In this document: positions 38,101-47,513 of the stretch, in pieces | Layout of the letters: every line of letters begins with the position of its first letter | How positions within the stretch are numbered: the first letter of the stretch is position 1 | Source: Aspidapion aeneum | Lineage: Eukaryota > Arthropoda > Insecta > Coleoptera > Brentidae | Length of the DNA: 64,000 bases | Reading direction: 5' to 3' | Assembly: GCA_963576565.1 (NCBI GenBank) | Contig: OY755047.1 | Span: 19,475,171-19,539,170 of the forward strand | The notes under the pieces: generated by a model | Told to the model about the DNA's origin: nothing | Databases searched by the model: none | Seen by the model: the letters and a program-made list of their open reading frames with translations, nothing else | Program-made: the position numbers and the translations under genes

Positions 38101-38844
38101 CCTCGAATCCCATTTCTTTTTATCTTTAATGTATCGTTCATTTTGTCTAGTCTTTTGTCTTGGTTTAGTCATATGTCTTGTCATAAGAAAGTTAAAACCA
38201 CTGTTTCTTATGGGAGTGTTCATACAATGCTTTTGCTTTTGTTTTTGATTAGTCTTTGTCTTAAGAGTTGCCAACTTTCAATCCTTAGGACAACGACTAA
38301 GACGAGTGACAGACATCAGCTGATATTTGTGTTTTTTTTACAGGGCGTCCGAAGAGCGCAAGCGCCCGGCCGAAATTTTGAATTTACCGCCATTAATCAT
38401 GTTTTTAACAGAAAATCTCAACATAACCTCAAAATTTTATTTGTTTTTATTTTCTTTTTCGCTTTTGTTCTTTCGTGTCTGTGTTTCGTGCACAAATTAG
38501 GTTAAATAAGATTGTTTTGTGTAGAAAATGACTTTTGAAAAGGGGCCCTTTTATTGAAATTGAATTTTTTTTTCAGTGGGTTATGACTAAGACTAATCAA
38601 AAACAAAAGACGAGTATGAACAGCCGATTTTGTTTAAGACAGCTAAGACTAATCAAAGGACAAAGACTAATCAAAAACAAAAGACTAAGACGAGTATGAA
38701 CAATACTTAAATCTTACACTAGTATAATAATAATGTAAATTCTCTCAAAATATCCGAGTCAAAATAATCTTCTCCTTTTTACAAACCTTCCTTTGTTTGC
38801 ACCAGCCTAGTAGTCTTTTAAATAACTTTAGATGTTTTTCATTT
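38101..38844. repeat. Fold-back of GACTAATCAAAAACAAAAGAC repeats
   Basis: GACTAATCAAAAACAAAAGAC-type units followed by ACGAGTATGAACA occur twice at 38585-38706. Their reverse complement (GTTCATAC...TTTTTGATTAGTCTTTGTC) occurs at 38218-38262. Overlapping ORFs on both strands here are by-products of this repeat. A plus-strand TTTTTTTTACAG at 38334-38345 resembles a splice acceptor, but there is no supported gene around it. Confidence 0.5.
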
Positions 38845-39850
38845 GATGAAAAAGCAAAAATATCAAACACAAAACGCGCAGAAATTGGTCCAAAAAAACC
38901 CTTTTGAGAAAAATTCCGAATCTAGTTCATGTTCCTAAACGTAACTATACACAGGTTTCCATAATTCACACCAATTATGTACAGGTTTCCATAATTCACA
39001 CCAATTATGGAGTACTTACCAATTCCCATTTTCTTCTTAATTTTCTTCAGCACTTTAATTTTTCCTTTGATCGGCGAAAACCCGGTACTTTTCTGCGTGT
39101 AACCTTCAGACTTACAATCCTTCACCCCCATCAAAAATTAACTGAACAACTTGAACATCTTATCTTGTCAAACAATAATAATCTACAATATCTATAGCTA
39201 GAACACACAGCCCTTTATTCAATTAACAATGACAAACATTATATTGGAAATGTTCAAGATAACAATACTTTAGGTTTAATACAAAGTTCCGATGAAAAAA
39301 CAAAAATAATAAGAAAGAAACGCGAAAAAATTGAAACAAAAACCTCTTGTAACTTTATATACATGTTTCCATAATTTACACCAATTATAAAGTACTTACC
39401 AATCCCCATTTTCTTCTTAATTTTCTTCAACACCTTCATTTTTCCTTTGAGCGGCGAAAACCCGGTACTTTTCTGCTTGCAACCTTCAGACTTGCAATCG
39501 CAAATGGAGCTGCTGGTATCCTTCACCCCCATCAAAAATTAACTGAACAACATGAACACATTGAATTGTCAAATGATAATAATCCACAATATCTACAGTT
39601 AGAAAACTAAAACACAGTCTTTTGTTTTATTAATAATGATAATAATTGTATTGGTAATGTTTATAATAACAATACTTTAAGTATATTACAAAGTTCCGAT
39701 GAAAAAACAAAAATAACAAACACAAAAAGCGCAAAAATTGGTCCAAAAAAAACGTCTAGAGTAAAATACCGAAGCAACGTCTGTATACGTATTTATAGTC
39801 GCGAAACAAAATATACGCGACGATATGGACTCCACATCGACTGAAGGAAC
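38845..39850 (+). pseudogene. Tandem duplicated coding-like fragments, unknown protein
   Basis: A unit beginning GATGAAAAA.CAAAAATA recurs at 38845, 39291 and 39698 (spacings 446 and 407). On the plus strand, copies 1 and 2 both read RRKPGTFL..TFRL...ILHPHQKLTEQ.EH..LSN.NN.QYL. This is followed by INND...GNV..NNTL..QSSDEKTKI. Copy 2 has a 21-bp in-frame insertion. Conservation of reading across copies despite many base changes suggests a protein-coding origin. Stops interrupt all copies. TTTTCTTC.ACA/CAG upstream of copy 1 could be a splice acceptor. On the opposite strand, GGTAAGT-like donors follow a K/C-rich 45-codon reading, so the coding strand is not settled. Family unknown. Confidence 0.35.
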
Positions 39851-39907
39851 ACTGAAGTCATAAGAATAGGGATTCATGATAGTATACGAACTCTTCGAGT
39901 AGGCCAT
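39686..39907 (-). CDS. Possible first exon of an unknown gene (minus strand)
   Basis: An ATG at 39907 opens 73 codons beginning MAYSKSSYTIMNPYSYDFSV. The region just upstream (39908-40065) is GC-richer than its surroundings and holds a CCAAT-type motif (GACCAATCAG on plus), which is promoter-like. The second half of the ORF overlaps the duplicated repeat and is probably intron or non-coding. I recognise no family. The retroelement lies only about 160 bases upstream, so it may sit in this gene's promoter if the gene is real. Confidence 0.25.
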   Translation of the reverse strand: MAYSKSSYTIMNPYSYDFSVPSVDVESISSRIFCFATINTYTDVASVFYSRRFFWTNFCAFCVCYFCFFIGTL

Positions 39908-40067
39908 GGAGAAACAGTGGGGGAGAAAACAGATGCAGGCACGAGTCTCCGACCAATCAGGATCGAGTCACACGCCAAATGTCTCGGCAGCCGTCAAAGG
40001 TAGCTCGACTCGGGAACAGCTGTCAATTTGGTTTCCAAGGTATACTTAATTATTATACTTGGCTATT

Positions 40068-40071
40068 CCCG
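40068..40071. other. Retroelement target-site duplication (left)
   Basis: CCCG directly abuts the LTR here and again at 47730-47733. A 4-bp duplication is typical of errantivirus/Ty3-gypsy integrases, although errantiviruses usually prefer AT-rich targets. Confidence 0.75.
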
Positions 40072-40288
40072 AATTAAATACGAAGTCCGGTGACGTAGCT
40101 TTTAAAAAACTTTTTATTTGAAAAGACTACAAAAAATACTTATAACTAAAATGACCAATACAACTTGTAAAAGTATAATGATACCTAATTAGACCATTTG
40201 GGTGCATATATAAACTTCAATGTACGGCGTCAGCAATATATTTGTTATTATAAACAAGATGAGATGTTATTATTCCAGGGATATTACT
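40072..40288 (-). repeat. 3' LTR (217 bp)
   Basis: The left copy in plus coordinates and the 3' LTR in element orientation. In sense it starts AGTAATATCCC and ends TTTAATT. A sense-strand TATA-type box and an AATAAA (reverse complement at about 40113-40118) are visible, the latter suitable for 3' end formation. I see no difference from the 5' copy. Confidence 0.92.
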
Positions 40289-40503
40289 CCTCCACCCTTA
40301 GTTTCGTCAACGTCCTCGTTGATGAGTTTTTGGAGAACCCTTAAGGGAATATTTTTTGTCTTTGAGGTTTTTTGTTTTCGCCAAAAATAGAAAATAAAAA
40401 TAAATATCAAGATTACTGCCAAACATAAAGTTAAGATAATGTAATTTTGGCTTTCAAAATTAAGTTCCTGTAGGACTAAAGGATCCAAAAGGTCTTCCTG
40501 CAT
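40270..40503 (-). pseudogene. env: Env C-terminal part (membrane anchor), out of frame
   Basis: A 77-codon stretch in a different frame from the main env ORF. Residues about 21-41 (YIILTLCLAVILIFIFIFYF) form a strong transmembrane segment, followed by a basic R-K-x-K cytoplasmic tail of about 35 residues. Its position directly after the Env ectodomain is where errantivirus Env has its anchor. It overlaps the env stop by 28 bases and lies on the far side of an eight-A run (T-run 40503-40510 on plus), where a one-base length change separates the frames. Without it the Env made here would lack an anchor. A sequencing or assembly indel in the homopolymer is an equally good explanation. The ORF ends inside the LTR. 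Confidence 0.75.
40289..40302 (-). promoter_or_regulatory. Polypurine tract
   Basis: In sense AAGGGTGGAGG lies immediately before the 3' LTR. This purine run primes plus-strand DNA synthesis in LTR elements and fixes the U3 start at AGTAAT. Confidence 0.85.
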
Positions 40504-41841
40504 TTTTTTTGCGGGTTTTCTAAATGTCTTATCTGCAAATTGATAGACAAGTTTGTTTCAGGAAGCTTTATTATATCTGGCAATGAAACAGAAATGTTAT
40601 TTATTGATAATGAATATTTATTTTGATTAATTATTATGTCACACTGGCTGTTAATAAGATAACAGTTTTGAAGTGTGGTTTTCTGAAACTGGAAGCAATT
40701 TTCGTAAATTGTTTCGGAGTTTTTTGTACAGAAAAGTAGACCACTTTTATAAGTTAAAGTGTGAATTTGAAAATTATTTTTTACTGTGGCGAAAGGGCAA
40801 TTTTTTGGTAAAAGGCAACTACGTGCAATGGGGTTGAAACAAATCCAATTTGAGTTAATTTCAGAGCATTGCTGATACCATAAATTGTTACAATAGTATT
40901 TACTGGGGCTAATTAATATTTTTGATTCATTATTAGGTATTGGATAAACTATCTTAAGACTACAAGAATATTTTTCAAAGATTGGTATTTTCACTACAAT
41001 GATTGACATATCTTTTAACAGAATAAGGCCAGTTTTACATATAAGAGTTAATTCTGACAGGTGTTTTAGTGGCCATAGAGAATTTTTTGGATAATGAGCT
41101 GTCAAATATTGCCAAATTTCCCTAATTTCATTGACATTCAAAATTTCTAAATCTAAAGTTTGCAGATGCGCAAAAGATATCATTCTCAGCATTTTTTCCA
41201 AAAATTTGTTTAGTTTTGAGATTTGTAAAATTTGGTTTTGCATACTGAGTAATAACGTGATTTCATTATTCAATTTTAAAATTTCGAAGCGAATGCATTT
41301 TGCGTTTTTATTTATAATGTTTACATTTTCCTGGAATTTGTTTATAATATTCCCGGCAAATGAACTAAGGTCATTTATCTTGTGCATCGTGTTAATTTGA
41401 TTTTGTTTCAGTATTTGTAAGTTCTGCGTTATTGTGTCTAGGTCGGTATTATCTAGGTTTCCTGTGACAAATTTAATACCGCTTCCCAGTAGGTTGAATA
41501 AACCACGTTTCTTTCTAAGTTCATTGTTTTCTAAAGAATTTAGTTTTTCATAAGTATTGTACGTATCGTTTAAGCATGATTCAAGGAATTGAAATTGTAT
41601 TTTTAATAAAGTATTATTAACTTGATTGACTAAAGGGGATAAAAATAGGGAATTAGTAGTAAAAAGTTGGCTTAGAGACGTTTTAATTTTTGTCATATTA
41701 AAAGGTATGTACATAGTATGATAATGGCTTACAACTAAAGAAGGAGAGATTTCTTCGGTGTAGAATCCATTATTGTCCAATCTATTGACCTGAAGGGCCT
41801 GGTTGAGGTTCGTCAATGTCAGGAGGGACAGGATCAGGAAC
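40476..41841 (-). CDS. env: Env ectodomain (errantivirus fusion-type glycoprotein), frame-broken
   Basis: The open frame from 41841 down to a stop at 40476 encodes a hydrophobic leader (FLILSLLTLT, a signal peptide) and then about 445 residues. A furin-type RKKR site (plus 41505-41516; about residue 101-104 counting from 41816) is followed at once by GLFNLLGSGIKFVTG, a fusion-peptide-like segment. N-glycosylation sequons and cysteines follow. This matches the F-protein-like Env of insect errantiviruses, which mediates membrane fusion. No ATG starts the frame, and a TTG at 41816 is not a plausible start. Env of this group is made from a spliced RNA (see the intron entry). The frame ends early relative to the anchor because of the A-run change near 40503, so the protein is probably soluble or non-functional as assembled. 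Confidence 0.85.
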
Positions 41842-41851
41842 CTGGAATGAT

Positions 41852-44800
41852 TTAGGTTTTTTCCTGAGTCTTTTTTATTTTTCTGACATGTGTGTTAATT
41901 GGTTTAGTTTTTGAGATACCAGTTATAACATTTTTATTGACGTTAGTTACTTTGGTAGGGATAAATTGGGGGTTCATTTTATTTCGAAGGGTGTTTTTTC
42001 TAAAGATAGTTTGATCTTTTTGAATTTGAGGGGGCTCTTCGGTGTTTTTATTTTGTTTTTGTGTGGTGTGTAACTGTTTTTGATATGCTTTTTTGAAAAC
42101 TTGATCGTGAAAAGGTATTAGTTCTTTCTTTCGTTGTTCATTATATTGTTCAAAAAGAGTGAGGTCGTTATTTATGTTTGGTTCGTTCACATAAGGGCCA
42201 TATAAAATTGAAAAGGGGGAACAACCGGTAGTAGAGTGAATACTTTGGTTATATATTAAGATGGCTGACGTCATTATGTTTTGAGGTGTCTCATCGGGAT
42301 TTTGCATTTTCAAGATACGTAATTTTTCTAACAAAGTTGAATGTAACCTTTCGATGGGGCTATTAGAAGAGGAGTTAGCGGGTGTTGTATAATGTAAATC
42401 GATACAAAATAGTTGACAGAACTCTTTAAGGAGATTGTTGTCAAACTCAGTTCCTTTATCTGTCACAATTTTTTGACAGGTGTTATGGTGGGAAAAATAA
42501 TGTCTTAATTTGCTAAGAATAGTAACGGCGTTTCGATCGGAGATAAAATAAGCTTGTGCATATTTTGAAAATGAATCAATGATAGTTAAAAATTGACAAT
42601 TTGAAAATCGAAAAACGTCCATATGAAGAGTTTTAAAAGGTTTTTCGGCCAATAAGGGTCCTTCATATGCTATTTTGTAAGGGTGTCTTTCGTACTTATT
42701 CTGTAGGCATATTTCGCAGGTGTTTATAAAGTTGGTAATAGAGTCTCTTAGTTTAGGCCAATAATATTTTTGTTTTAAATGATTGTAGGTTTCAGTTATG
42801 CCGTTATGATTAGATTTGTGGTAATTTGCTATTATTTCTGTTTGCTGTTCGGTATTAATGACATCTGTTACATAAATGTTTGAAAAAATAAGTTTTGCAT
42901 GAGGGTTTAAAATTGAGCTAACTATTCTTTGAAATTCGAGTTTGAGTTCATTATTTGGGATATAAACCGTGAAAAGTGAATCGGGTTTTACTATTTCTTT
43001 TAAGATTTTAAGAATGCATCCTTGTTGCTGATCTTTGTTTATTCGCACAAAGTTATGATTTTTCTTAAACGGGTTTGTATGGAAATGTTTGTATTCTTTA
43101 CCGTAATCGATTATTAATCGATTAGTTGCGTAATTTAGGGGTAATTCTGAAATCGGTAGGTATTTTCCGTCTGTGTCGTTGTTCGAGTGAACGGTGACGT
43201 CAGAGTCGTTATCATTCTGAACTTTGTCAGTTTCAATTGGTTGAGAAGGATTTAAGTTTGATGTAGATGGTTTTGTCATTTCATTAAGGCGAGTTAGGTT
43301 GGTTTGTGTTTCTTGGTAAATTTCGTTAATGACGTAATCGGAGAGATTAAAATCGGTTAGGTCCGCAACTGAGTGATCGACGTTAGGGGATATAGACATG
43401 ACGTCATTTGTTTCGTGGGTGTTGATGTCTATTCTTGAGAGTGCGTCAGCAACGACATTTTCTTTGCCTTTTTTGTATTTTATTTCGAAGTTGTACTCCT
43501 CTAGTTTAAGTTTCCAACGAATTAAACGGGAGTTTGGCTCTTGAATTTTTGACAGCCAAACTAATGGATTGTGATCGGTTTCTATGGTGAATTTTTGTCC
43601 GTAAAGATAAGGTCTAAAGTGTTTTGTTGATTCTAGAATAGCAAGGAGTTCTTTTTCTATAGTAGAGTAGTTTTTCTCGGCTGAATTTAAAGTTCTGGAG
43701 TAATATGCGATCGGTTTATTATTTTGCGAAAGGACAGAGCCTAGAGCTATGTTTGAGGCGTCTGTCGTAAGTATAAAGGGTTTTGTAAAGTCGGGATATT
43801 GAAGAACGGGAGAGTTTGTTATAAGTTCCTTACATTTTTGAAAAGCATTTTGATATTCCTGATTTTTAATATTAATTTCGCTCCCTTTTCGTAGACATCG
43901 CGTGAGAGGAAATGTAATTTTAGAAAAGTTCTTTATGAATCTGCGGTAGTATCCTACGAGACCTAAGAAAGATTTTATTTCTTTTTGTGTTCTAGGTATA
44001 GGGTAACGTATGATCGCGTCGATTTTCATTGGATTCGGTTTAATACCTTCCGGCGTTATGATATGCCCTAAAAATGCAACTTCTTTTTGTAGAAACTCTG
44101 ATTTGTCTGGCTGTATTTTTAGGTTTACTTCTTTTAATTTTTTAAATATGATTCTAATATGATCAATGTGTTCTGATAAAGATTTTGAAAATATGACTAC
44201 GTCATCCATGTAGACAAAGCAGAATTTGTACAGGTAGTCCCTAAGGACTTCGTCCATCATTCTTTGGAATGTGGCGGGGGCGTTTTTTAAGCCAAAAGGC
44301 ATGCGCAAGTATTCAAAATGGCCGTTATTAACTGTGAAAGCAGTTTTCTCGATGGATTTAGGATCCATTTCTATTTGGTGAAAACCTTGGGCAAGGTCAA
44401 GGGTCGTGAAGTAGGTACATTTTCCTAGATTATCCAGGATCTCGTCTATTCTTGGAAGAGGCCACTTGTCCTCAATAGTTTCATCGTTCAAGCGGCGGTA
44501 GTCGATGACTAACCTAAATTTCTTCTTTCCGGAAGCATCTGCTTTTTTTGGAACTATCCAAACAGGTGCAGAATAGGGAGAAATGGAGGGACGAATGATT
44601 TTATTGTCAAGAAGCTTTTGAATTTGACTTTGAATTTCAGCATTCATTGCTGGAGGATGTCGAAAAGATTTAACATAGATAGGACGGTCGTTTGTCGTGC
44701 GGATAAAATGTTTAGTTTGACTTGTAAAAGAAAGGTCACAATTTTCGTTATACATAATGTCTTTGAATTCCTTACAAAGAGGCAAAATTTTAGATTTTTC

Positions 44801-45523
44801 AAGAGGCGTGAGATGATCTAGTCTTAATTGTGTGTCAGGGTCGAAGGCTGTGTTGTATTGATTAGGGGGGTCAATTATATCGAATTGTTCTTGAGGTATG
44901 ACCTTGACTCGATCGTGAAAGTTAATATTGACGTTTGGGTTTGGATTGGGGATTTTGCAAAAACCGTTTTCGATTTTTACGAGACTGTCGGGAATAATGT
45001 GATCATTTATAGAAAAAGAGGGCAAAAGTGCAGTGCCTTTTTTGTAATTGACAGGGACTATCAAGGAATTGACATGAAAATTTTGAATCGGCTGCTTTAA
45101 AGGTTCGTTATAGGCTAACGAAAAAGGAATGTTAATTTTGTTTAAAGTTAATATTCTATTTTCAAAGTCGACTATACCGTTTAAATTTTTAAGGTCTCTT
45201 GAGCCTATTAATGCATCAAAGTCCTTATGCCAGTCTAAAACACGCATTTTAAAATTTTCGTTTATTCCTAGTTCTTGTAATAAATTTAATTTTAAATTTT
45301 GATTTTCTTTGTATGTCTTTCTGCAGGCAGTTACTTCAAAAGGTTCAAAAAATATATTATCGGGGTACATTTTGGCTATTTTTGGGGAGATTATAGAGTC
45401 TGAGGCTCCTGAATCGATAAGAATTGTTATTTGCGTTTTTGGTAAATAAAAATATGGTAGTTCGATTTGTCGGGCAACGTTATTTAAGTCGACGGGGGAT
45501 CCAAGGCTGTTTCCTGAAAATTT
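41852..45523 (-). CDS. pol: Pol polyprotein (protease, RT, RNase H, integrase)
   Basis: Expressed by -1 frameshift from gag; the frame is open from the slip site (45523-45517) to the stop at 41852, about 1,220 codons. The aspartic protease motif DSGAS lies at 45415-45401, upstream of the first in-frame ATG (45370), so that ATG is not the real start. RT shows LDLAQGF, LRMPFGLKNAP and the catalytic YMDD (plus 44201-44212). RNase H shows TTDAS (about 43,760) and ends near DALSRID. Integrase shows an HHCC zinc finger (HKSNH ... CEIC, about 42,825-42,700). Its D,D35E triad is HMDVF (D at 42616-42618), VTDKGTEF (D at 42458-42460) and SPIERLH (E at 42350-42352), and the last two are 36 residues apart. 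The stop is 11 bases before the predicted env exon. No internal stop was seen, so it is probably catalytically competent. Confidence 0.95.
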   Translation of the reverse strand, partial: KFSGNSLGSPVDLNNVARQIELPYFYLPKTQITILIDSGASDSIISPKIAKMYPDNIFFEPFEVTACRKTYKENQNLKLNLLQELGINENFKMRVLDWHKDFDALIGSRDLKNLNGIVDFENRILTLNKINIPFSLAYNEPLKQPIQNFHVNSLIVPVNYKKGTALLPSFSINDHIIPDSLVKIENGFCKIPNPNPNVNINFHDRVKVIPQEQFDIIDPPNQYNTAFDPDTQLRLDHLTPLEKSKILPLCKEFKDIMYNENCDLSFTSQTKHFIRTTNDRPIYVKSFRHPPAMNAEIQSQIQKLLDNKIIRPSISPYSAPVWIVPKKADASGKKKFRLVIDYRRLNDETIEDKWPLPRIDEILDNLGKCTYFTTLDLAQGFHQIEMDPKSIEKTAFTVNNGHFEYLRMPFGLKNAPATFQRMMDEVLRDYLYKFCFVYMDDVVIFSKSLSEHIDHIRIIFKKLKEVNLKIQPDKSEFLQKEVAFLGHIITPEGIKPNPMKIDAIIRYPIPRTQKEIKSFLGLVGYYRRFIKNFSKITFPLTRCLRKGSEINIKNQEYQNAFQKCKELITNSPVLQYPDFTKPFILTTDASNIALGSVLSQNNKPIAYYSRTLNSAEKNYSTIEKELLAILESTKHFRPYLYGQKFTIETDHNPLVWLSKIQEPNSRLIRWKLKLEEYNFEIKYKKGKENVVADALSRIDINTHETNDVMSISPNVDHSVADLTDFNLSDYVINEIYQETQTNLTRLNEMTKPSTSNLNPSQPIETDKVQNDNDSDVTVHSNNDTDGKYLPISELPLNYATNRLIIDYGKEYKHFHTNPFKKNHNFVRINKDQQQGCILKILKEIVKPDSLFTVYIPNNELKLEFQRIVSSILNPHAKLIFSNIYVTDVINTEQQTEIIANYHKSNHNGITETYNHLKQKYYWPKLRDSITNFINTCEICLQNKYERHPYKIAYEGPLLAEKPFKTLHMDVFRFSNCQFLTIIDSFSKYAQAYFISDRNAVTILSKLRHYFSHHNTCQKIVTDKGTEFDNNLLKEFCQLFCIDLHYTTPANSSSNSPIERLHSTLLEKLRILKMQNPDETPQNIMTSAILIYNQSIHSTTGCSPFSILYGPYVNEPNINNDLTLFEQYNEQRKKELIPFHDQVFKKAYQKQLHTTQKQNKNTEEPPQIQKDQTIFRKNTLRNKMNPQFIPTKVTNVNKNVITGISKTKPINTHVRKIKKTQEKT

Positions 45524-47118
45524 TCGCTTGCGGCGTTTGTTTGTAAATTATGTTCGTAAGAGCAGTTTTCTTGTTGGCTAGTGGGTTCTTCGTTATAAAA
45601 ATGAGGATCGTAAAAATAGTCAGGGTTTTCTTCACTATAATTATTGTAAGTTTGATTTTCACAGGTTTGTTCGTAGGTTTGTTCGTAGTTTTGTTCGTAA
45701 GTTTGTTCTGGGTATGTTTCTACATTTGTCAAAAATCCTGAGGGTTTAAAAATTCCTGAAGGTCGATTGTATGGGGGTCTTTGATAGTGTTGCCTTGACG
45801 GACCAATTGTTGATGTCGACATAGGGGTTGGCTTGTCTAAAATGGGTTTATTTTGTGGGGCGAAGGCGTTAGTTGGTCTTCCAAAATTTTGAGGTTGATT
45901 TTGAAAAGGTCTAGGTTGATTAAAATTAAAGTTAGGTTGTCTAAATTGAGAGTTAAAAGGTGGATTAAAATTAAATTGTCTGGTAAACTGAGGGTTCGAA
46001 AAAGGTTGCATAAACGGGTTAAAACGTTGTTGGGGTGGTTTTGGTCTTATTTGATTAGTTTGGGGGTTGCGATTAAAATTTTGGTTTTGTCTAAAGTTAT
46101 TGTTGGGTTTTAAAAATGAATTATTTCCTTTGTGCAAGTTCGAGTTATTACTTGTAAAATTGACTTGCGCTTCTACTATGTTATTACTCATGACGTCCTT
46201 GTAGGCTTCGTCTAAAGTTGCAGGAGTTTTAAGCATAAGAAGCGTTTTTAAAGAGTCTGGGGAGTTTGCGGTCAAAATTAAAACAGATACTTTTTCTACT
46301 TGAGATATAAGCAGTAACTTTTGTGCGTTATCTGCTACTTCACATTGAATTTTTCCAAAAATTCTTTGGCAAAAGGCCTTAAGTCTATCGATAAACTGCA
46401 AAATGTCTTCGTTTGCGTCAATTTTAATGTACTGAAGTTCTTGCATCAAAATTTCGTGATTAATTGGATCACCAAATTTTTGTCTTAAAGCTAACTTAAT
46501 TTTTTCAAAAGTATTTAAATCTGGCCTTTCTAATAGAAAATTTTGAGCTTTGCCTACCAGTTTCGATTTTATGGCAGACAGGACCAATTTTTGTTGCTCA
46601 ATAGAATTACCAAAATAAAGTTCATAAAATTCTTGTACAGAAATCAAAAAACTTTCTAAATGGGATTGACTGCCATCAAATGTGGGCAACAATGACGTGT
46701 AAAATTTAAGATTTTCCATTGTGTTAGAAAGTTCTTCGTTTTGTAAAGTGTTATCTAATTGGTTACTACTAACGCTACTTAAACTACTGTTAAAACTAGT
46801 GTTTAAATTTGCAAAATTTAAAGAATCAAAATTTTCTAAAAATCTATTTTCTAAATTATTTTCAGTATTTTCTTCTAAACTTTCTTCTATACTTTCTAAT
46901 TGCTGTTGAGTGTCTAGTCTCGATGTCGACTGACCACTTAAATTTCTTAGACTACTTTGCAAACTACTTATTTGCTCAAAATTTAAATTTAAAGACGGTT
47001 TCTTCAAACTTGCTAGATAGTTTTCAATTTCAGTTTTAACGTTTTCTTTCTTATTTTCTGCTCCTAATCCTAGTTTTGTTTTGTTCTTTTCTAAAATATT
47101 CTTTAATCGCCTAGGCAT
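45484..47118 (-). CDS. gag: Gag polyprotein
   Basis: The ATG at 47118 (sequence MPRRLK...) is preferred over a TTG four codons upstream. The product is 544 aa. An acidic/serine-asparagine-rich N-terminal third is followed by a capsid-like helical region (roughly residues 135-320, with LPTFDG, EFYELYF, KIKLALRQKFGDP, MQELQYIK and FIDRLKAFCQRI). The C-terminal third is rich in N, Q, P, F and R (NFNRNPQ-type repeats) and then in EQTYEQ repeats. There is no CCHC zinc knuckle, as in other errantivirus Gags; the basic Q/N/P-rich part probably binds RNA. The stop at 45484 lies inside the pol frame, 31 bases past the frameshift site. It forms the particle core in the cytoplasm. Gag family assignment is by context and composition. 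Confidence 0.88.
   Translation of the reverse strand: MPRRLKNILEKNKTKLGLGAENKKENVKTEIENYLASLKKPSLNLNFEQISSLQSSLRNLSGQSTSRLDTQQQLESIEESLEENTENNLENRFLENFDSLNFANLNTSFNSSLSSVSSNQLDNTLQNEELSNTMENLKFYTSLLPTFDGSQSHLESFLISVQEFYELYFGNSIEQQKLVLSAIKSKLVGKAQNFLLERPDLNTFEKIKLALRQKFGDPINHEILMQELQYIKIDANEDILQFIDRLKAFCQRIFGKIQCEVADNAQKLLLISQVEKVSVLILTANSPDSLKTLLMLKTPATLDEAYKDVMSNNIVEAQVNFTSNNSNLHKGNNSFLKPNNNFRQNQNFNRNPQTNQIRPKPPQQRFNPFMQPFSNPQFTRQFNFNPPFNSQFRQPNFNFNQPRPFQNQPQNFGRPTNAFAPQNKPILDKPTPMSTSTIGPSRQHYQRPPYNRPSGIFKPSGFLTNVETYPEQTYEQNYEQTYEQTCENQTYNNYSEENPDYFYDPHFYNEEPTSQQENCSYEHNLQTNAASENFQETALDPPST
45517..45523 (-). promoter_or_regulatory. -1 ribosomal frameshift slippery site A AAT TTT
   Basis: In the gag frame the codons GAA AAT TTT CAG give the heptamer AAATTTT, which fits the X-XXY-YYZ rule. 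A shift of -1 here opens the pol frame through the protease. The same gag-pol arrangement is used in related insect elements. No downstream pseudoknot was assessed. Confidence 0.75.
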
Positions 47119-47140
47119 CAAGAAAGTCAAAAAAACTTAC

Positions 47141-47495
47141 ATAACAATCGAGGATAAATCCATAAGGCTTGTTCTGTAGAGGTTACGCCACCAAAAGGAA
47201 TCCTATAAATGGGGGTTGACTTTAGCTTTTCTGCCTATGACACCGGGCTCAGTAGGGATGTGTCGTTGGTTAGGCTTTTGGCTTCGGCGGGACTCATACA
47301 ACACGGTAGACGTCACTAGCTTCAACTCCAGGCTTTATTCCACAACACTTCTTTACGTTCGACGTCGTAAAAGGTATTTTCTTTTAAGAAAAAGTTCACA
47401 ATTCGTACGGGACGTAAAGTTCGGTTTGAATAGCGCACTAAGACTTAAAAGTCACTTTCGTACAACGGAAAACCGATAAAGGACGAAATCGCACT
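47141..47495 (-). promoter_or_regulatory. 5' untranslated leader of the retroelement
   Basis: About 355 bases between the PBS and the donor/gag start. It should contain the RNA packaging signal. An 87-codon plus-strand ORF here is antisense and not supported. Confidence 0.6.
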
Positions 47496-47513
47496 ATCCT
47501 GTTCGCAGCGCCA
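47496..47513 (-). promoter_or_regulatory. Primer-binding site (tRNA-Ser type)
   Basis: In sense TGGCGCTGCGAACAGGAT overlaps the last base of the 5' LTR. It complements a tRNA 3' end of the form ...TCGCAGCGCCA. The G discriminator before CCA fits serine tRNAs, the primer used by the 17.6/297 group. The exact isoacceptor needs comparison with the host tRNA set. Confidence 0.7.

Larger units (their letters stand above)
41842..47140 (-). other. Predicted env subgenomic intron
   Basis: In sense, a consensus donor GTAAGT sits at 47140-47135, 16 bases upstream of the gag ATG. A TTCCAG acceptor ends at 41842, just inside the start of the env open frame. Joining these sites would bring an AT from the leader exon next to a G, giving an initiator codon in frame with the Env signal peptide. 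Gypsy-type env is known to use a spliced subgenomic RNA. The exact sites here are inferred from consensus and frame, not observed. Confidence 0.6.

Noticed and set aside
38045..38505. Cys/Phe/Leu-rich ORFs on the plus strand (67 and 120 codons)
   Set aside because: The composition follows the TTTGTCTTG-type repeat and the antisense of the LINE tail. There is no coherent domain and no start context.
40476..41816. Taking TTG at 41816 as the Env start
   Set aside because: A hydrophobic leader lies in frame upstream of it, and the group makes env from a spliced RNA, so the frame begins at a splice acceptor and not at this codon.
41852..45370. Pol starting at the ATG at 45370
   Set aside because: The protease active site DSGAS lies upstream of that ATG in the same open frame, so translation must enter from gag by frameshift.
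47119..47130. Four-codon longer Gag starting at 47130
   Set aside because: That codon is TTG. The first ATG is at 47118.
44618..47479. Plus-strand ORFs of 60-90 codons over gag, pol and the leader
   Set aside because: They are antisense shadows of the retroelement genes, with no independent support.
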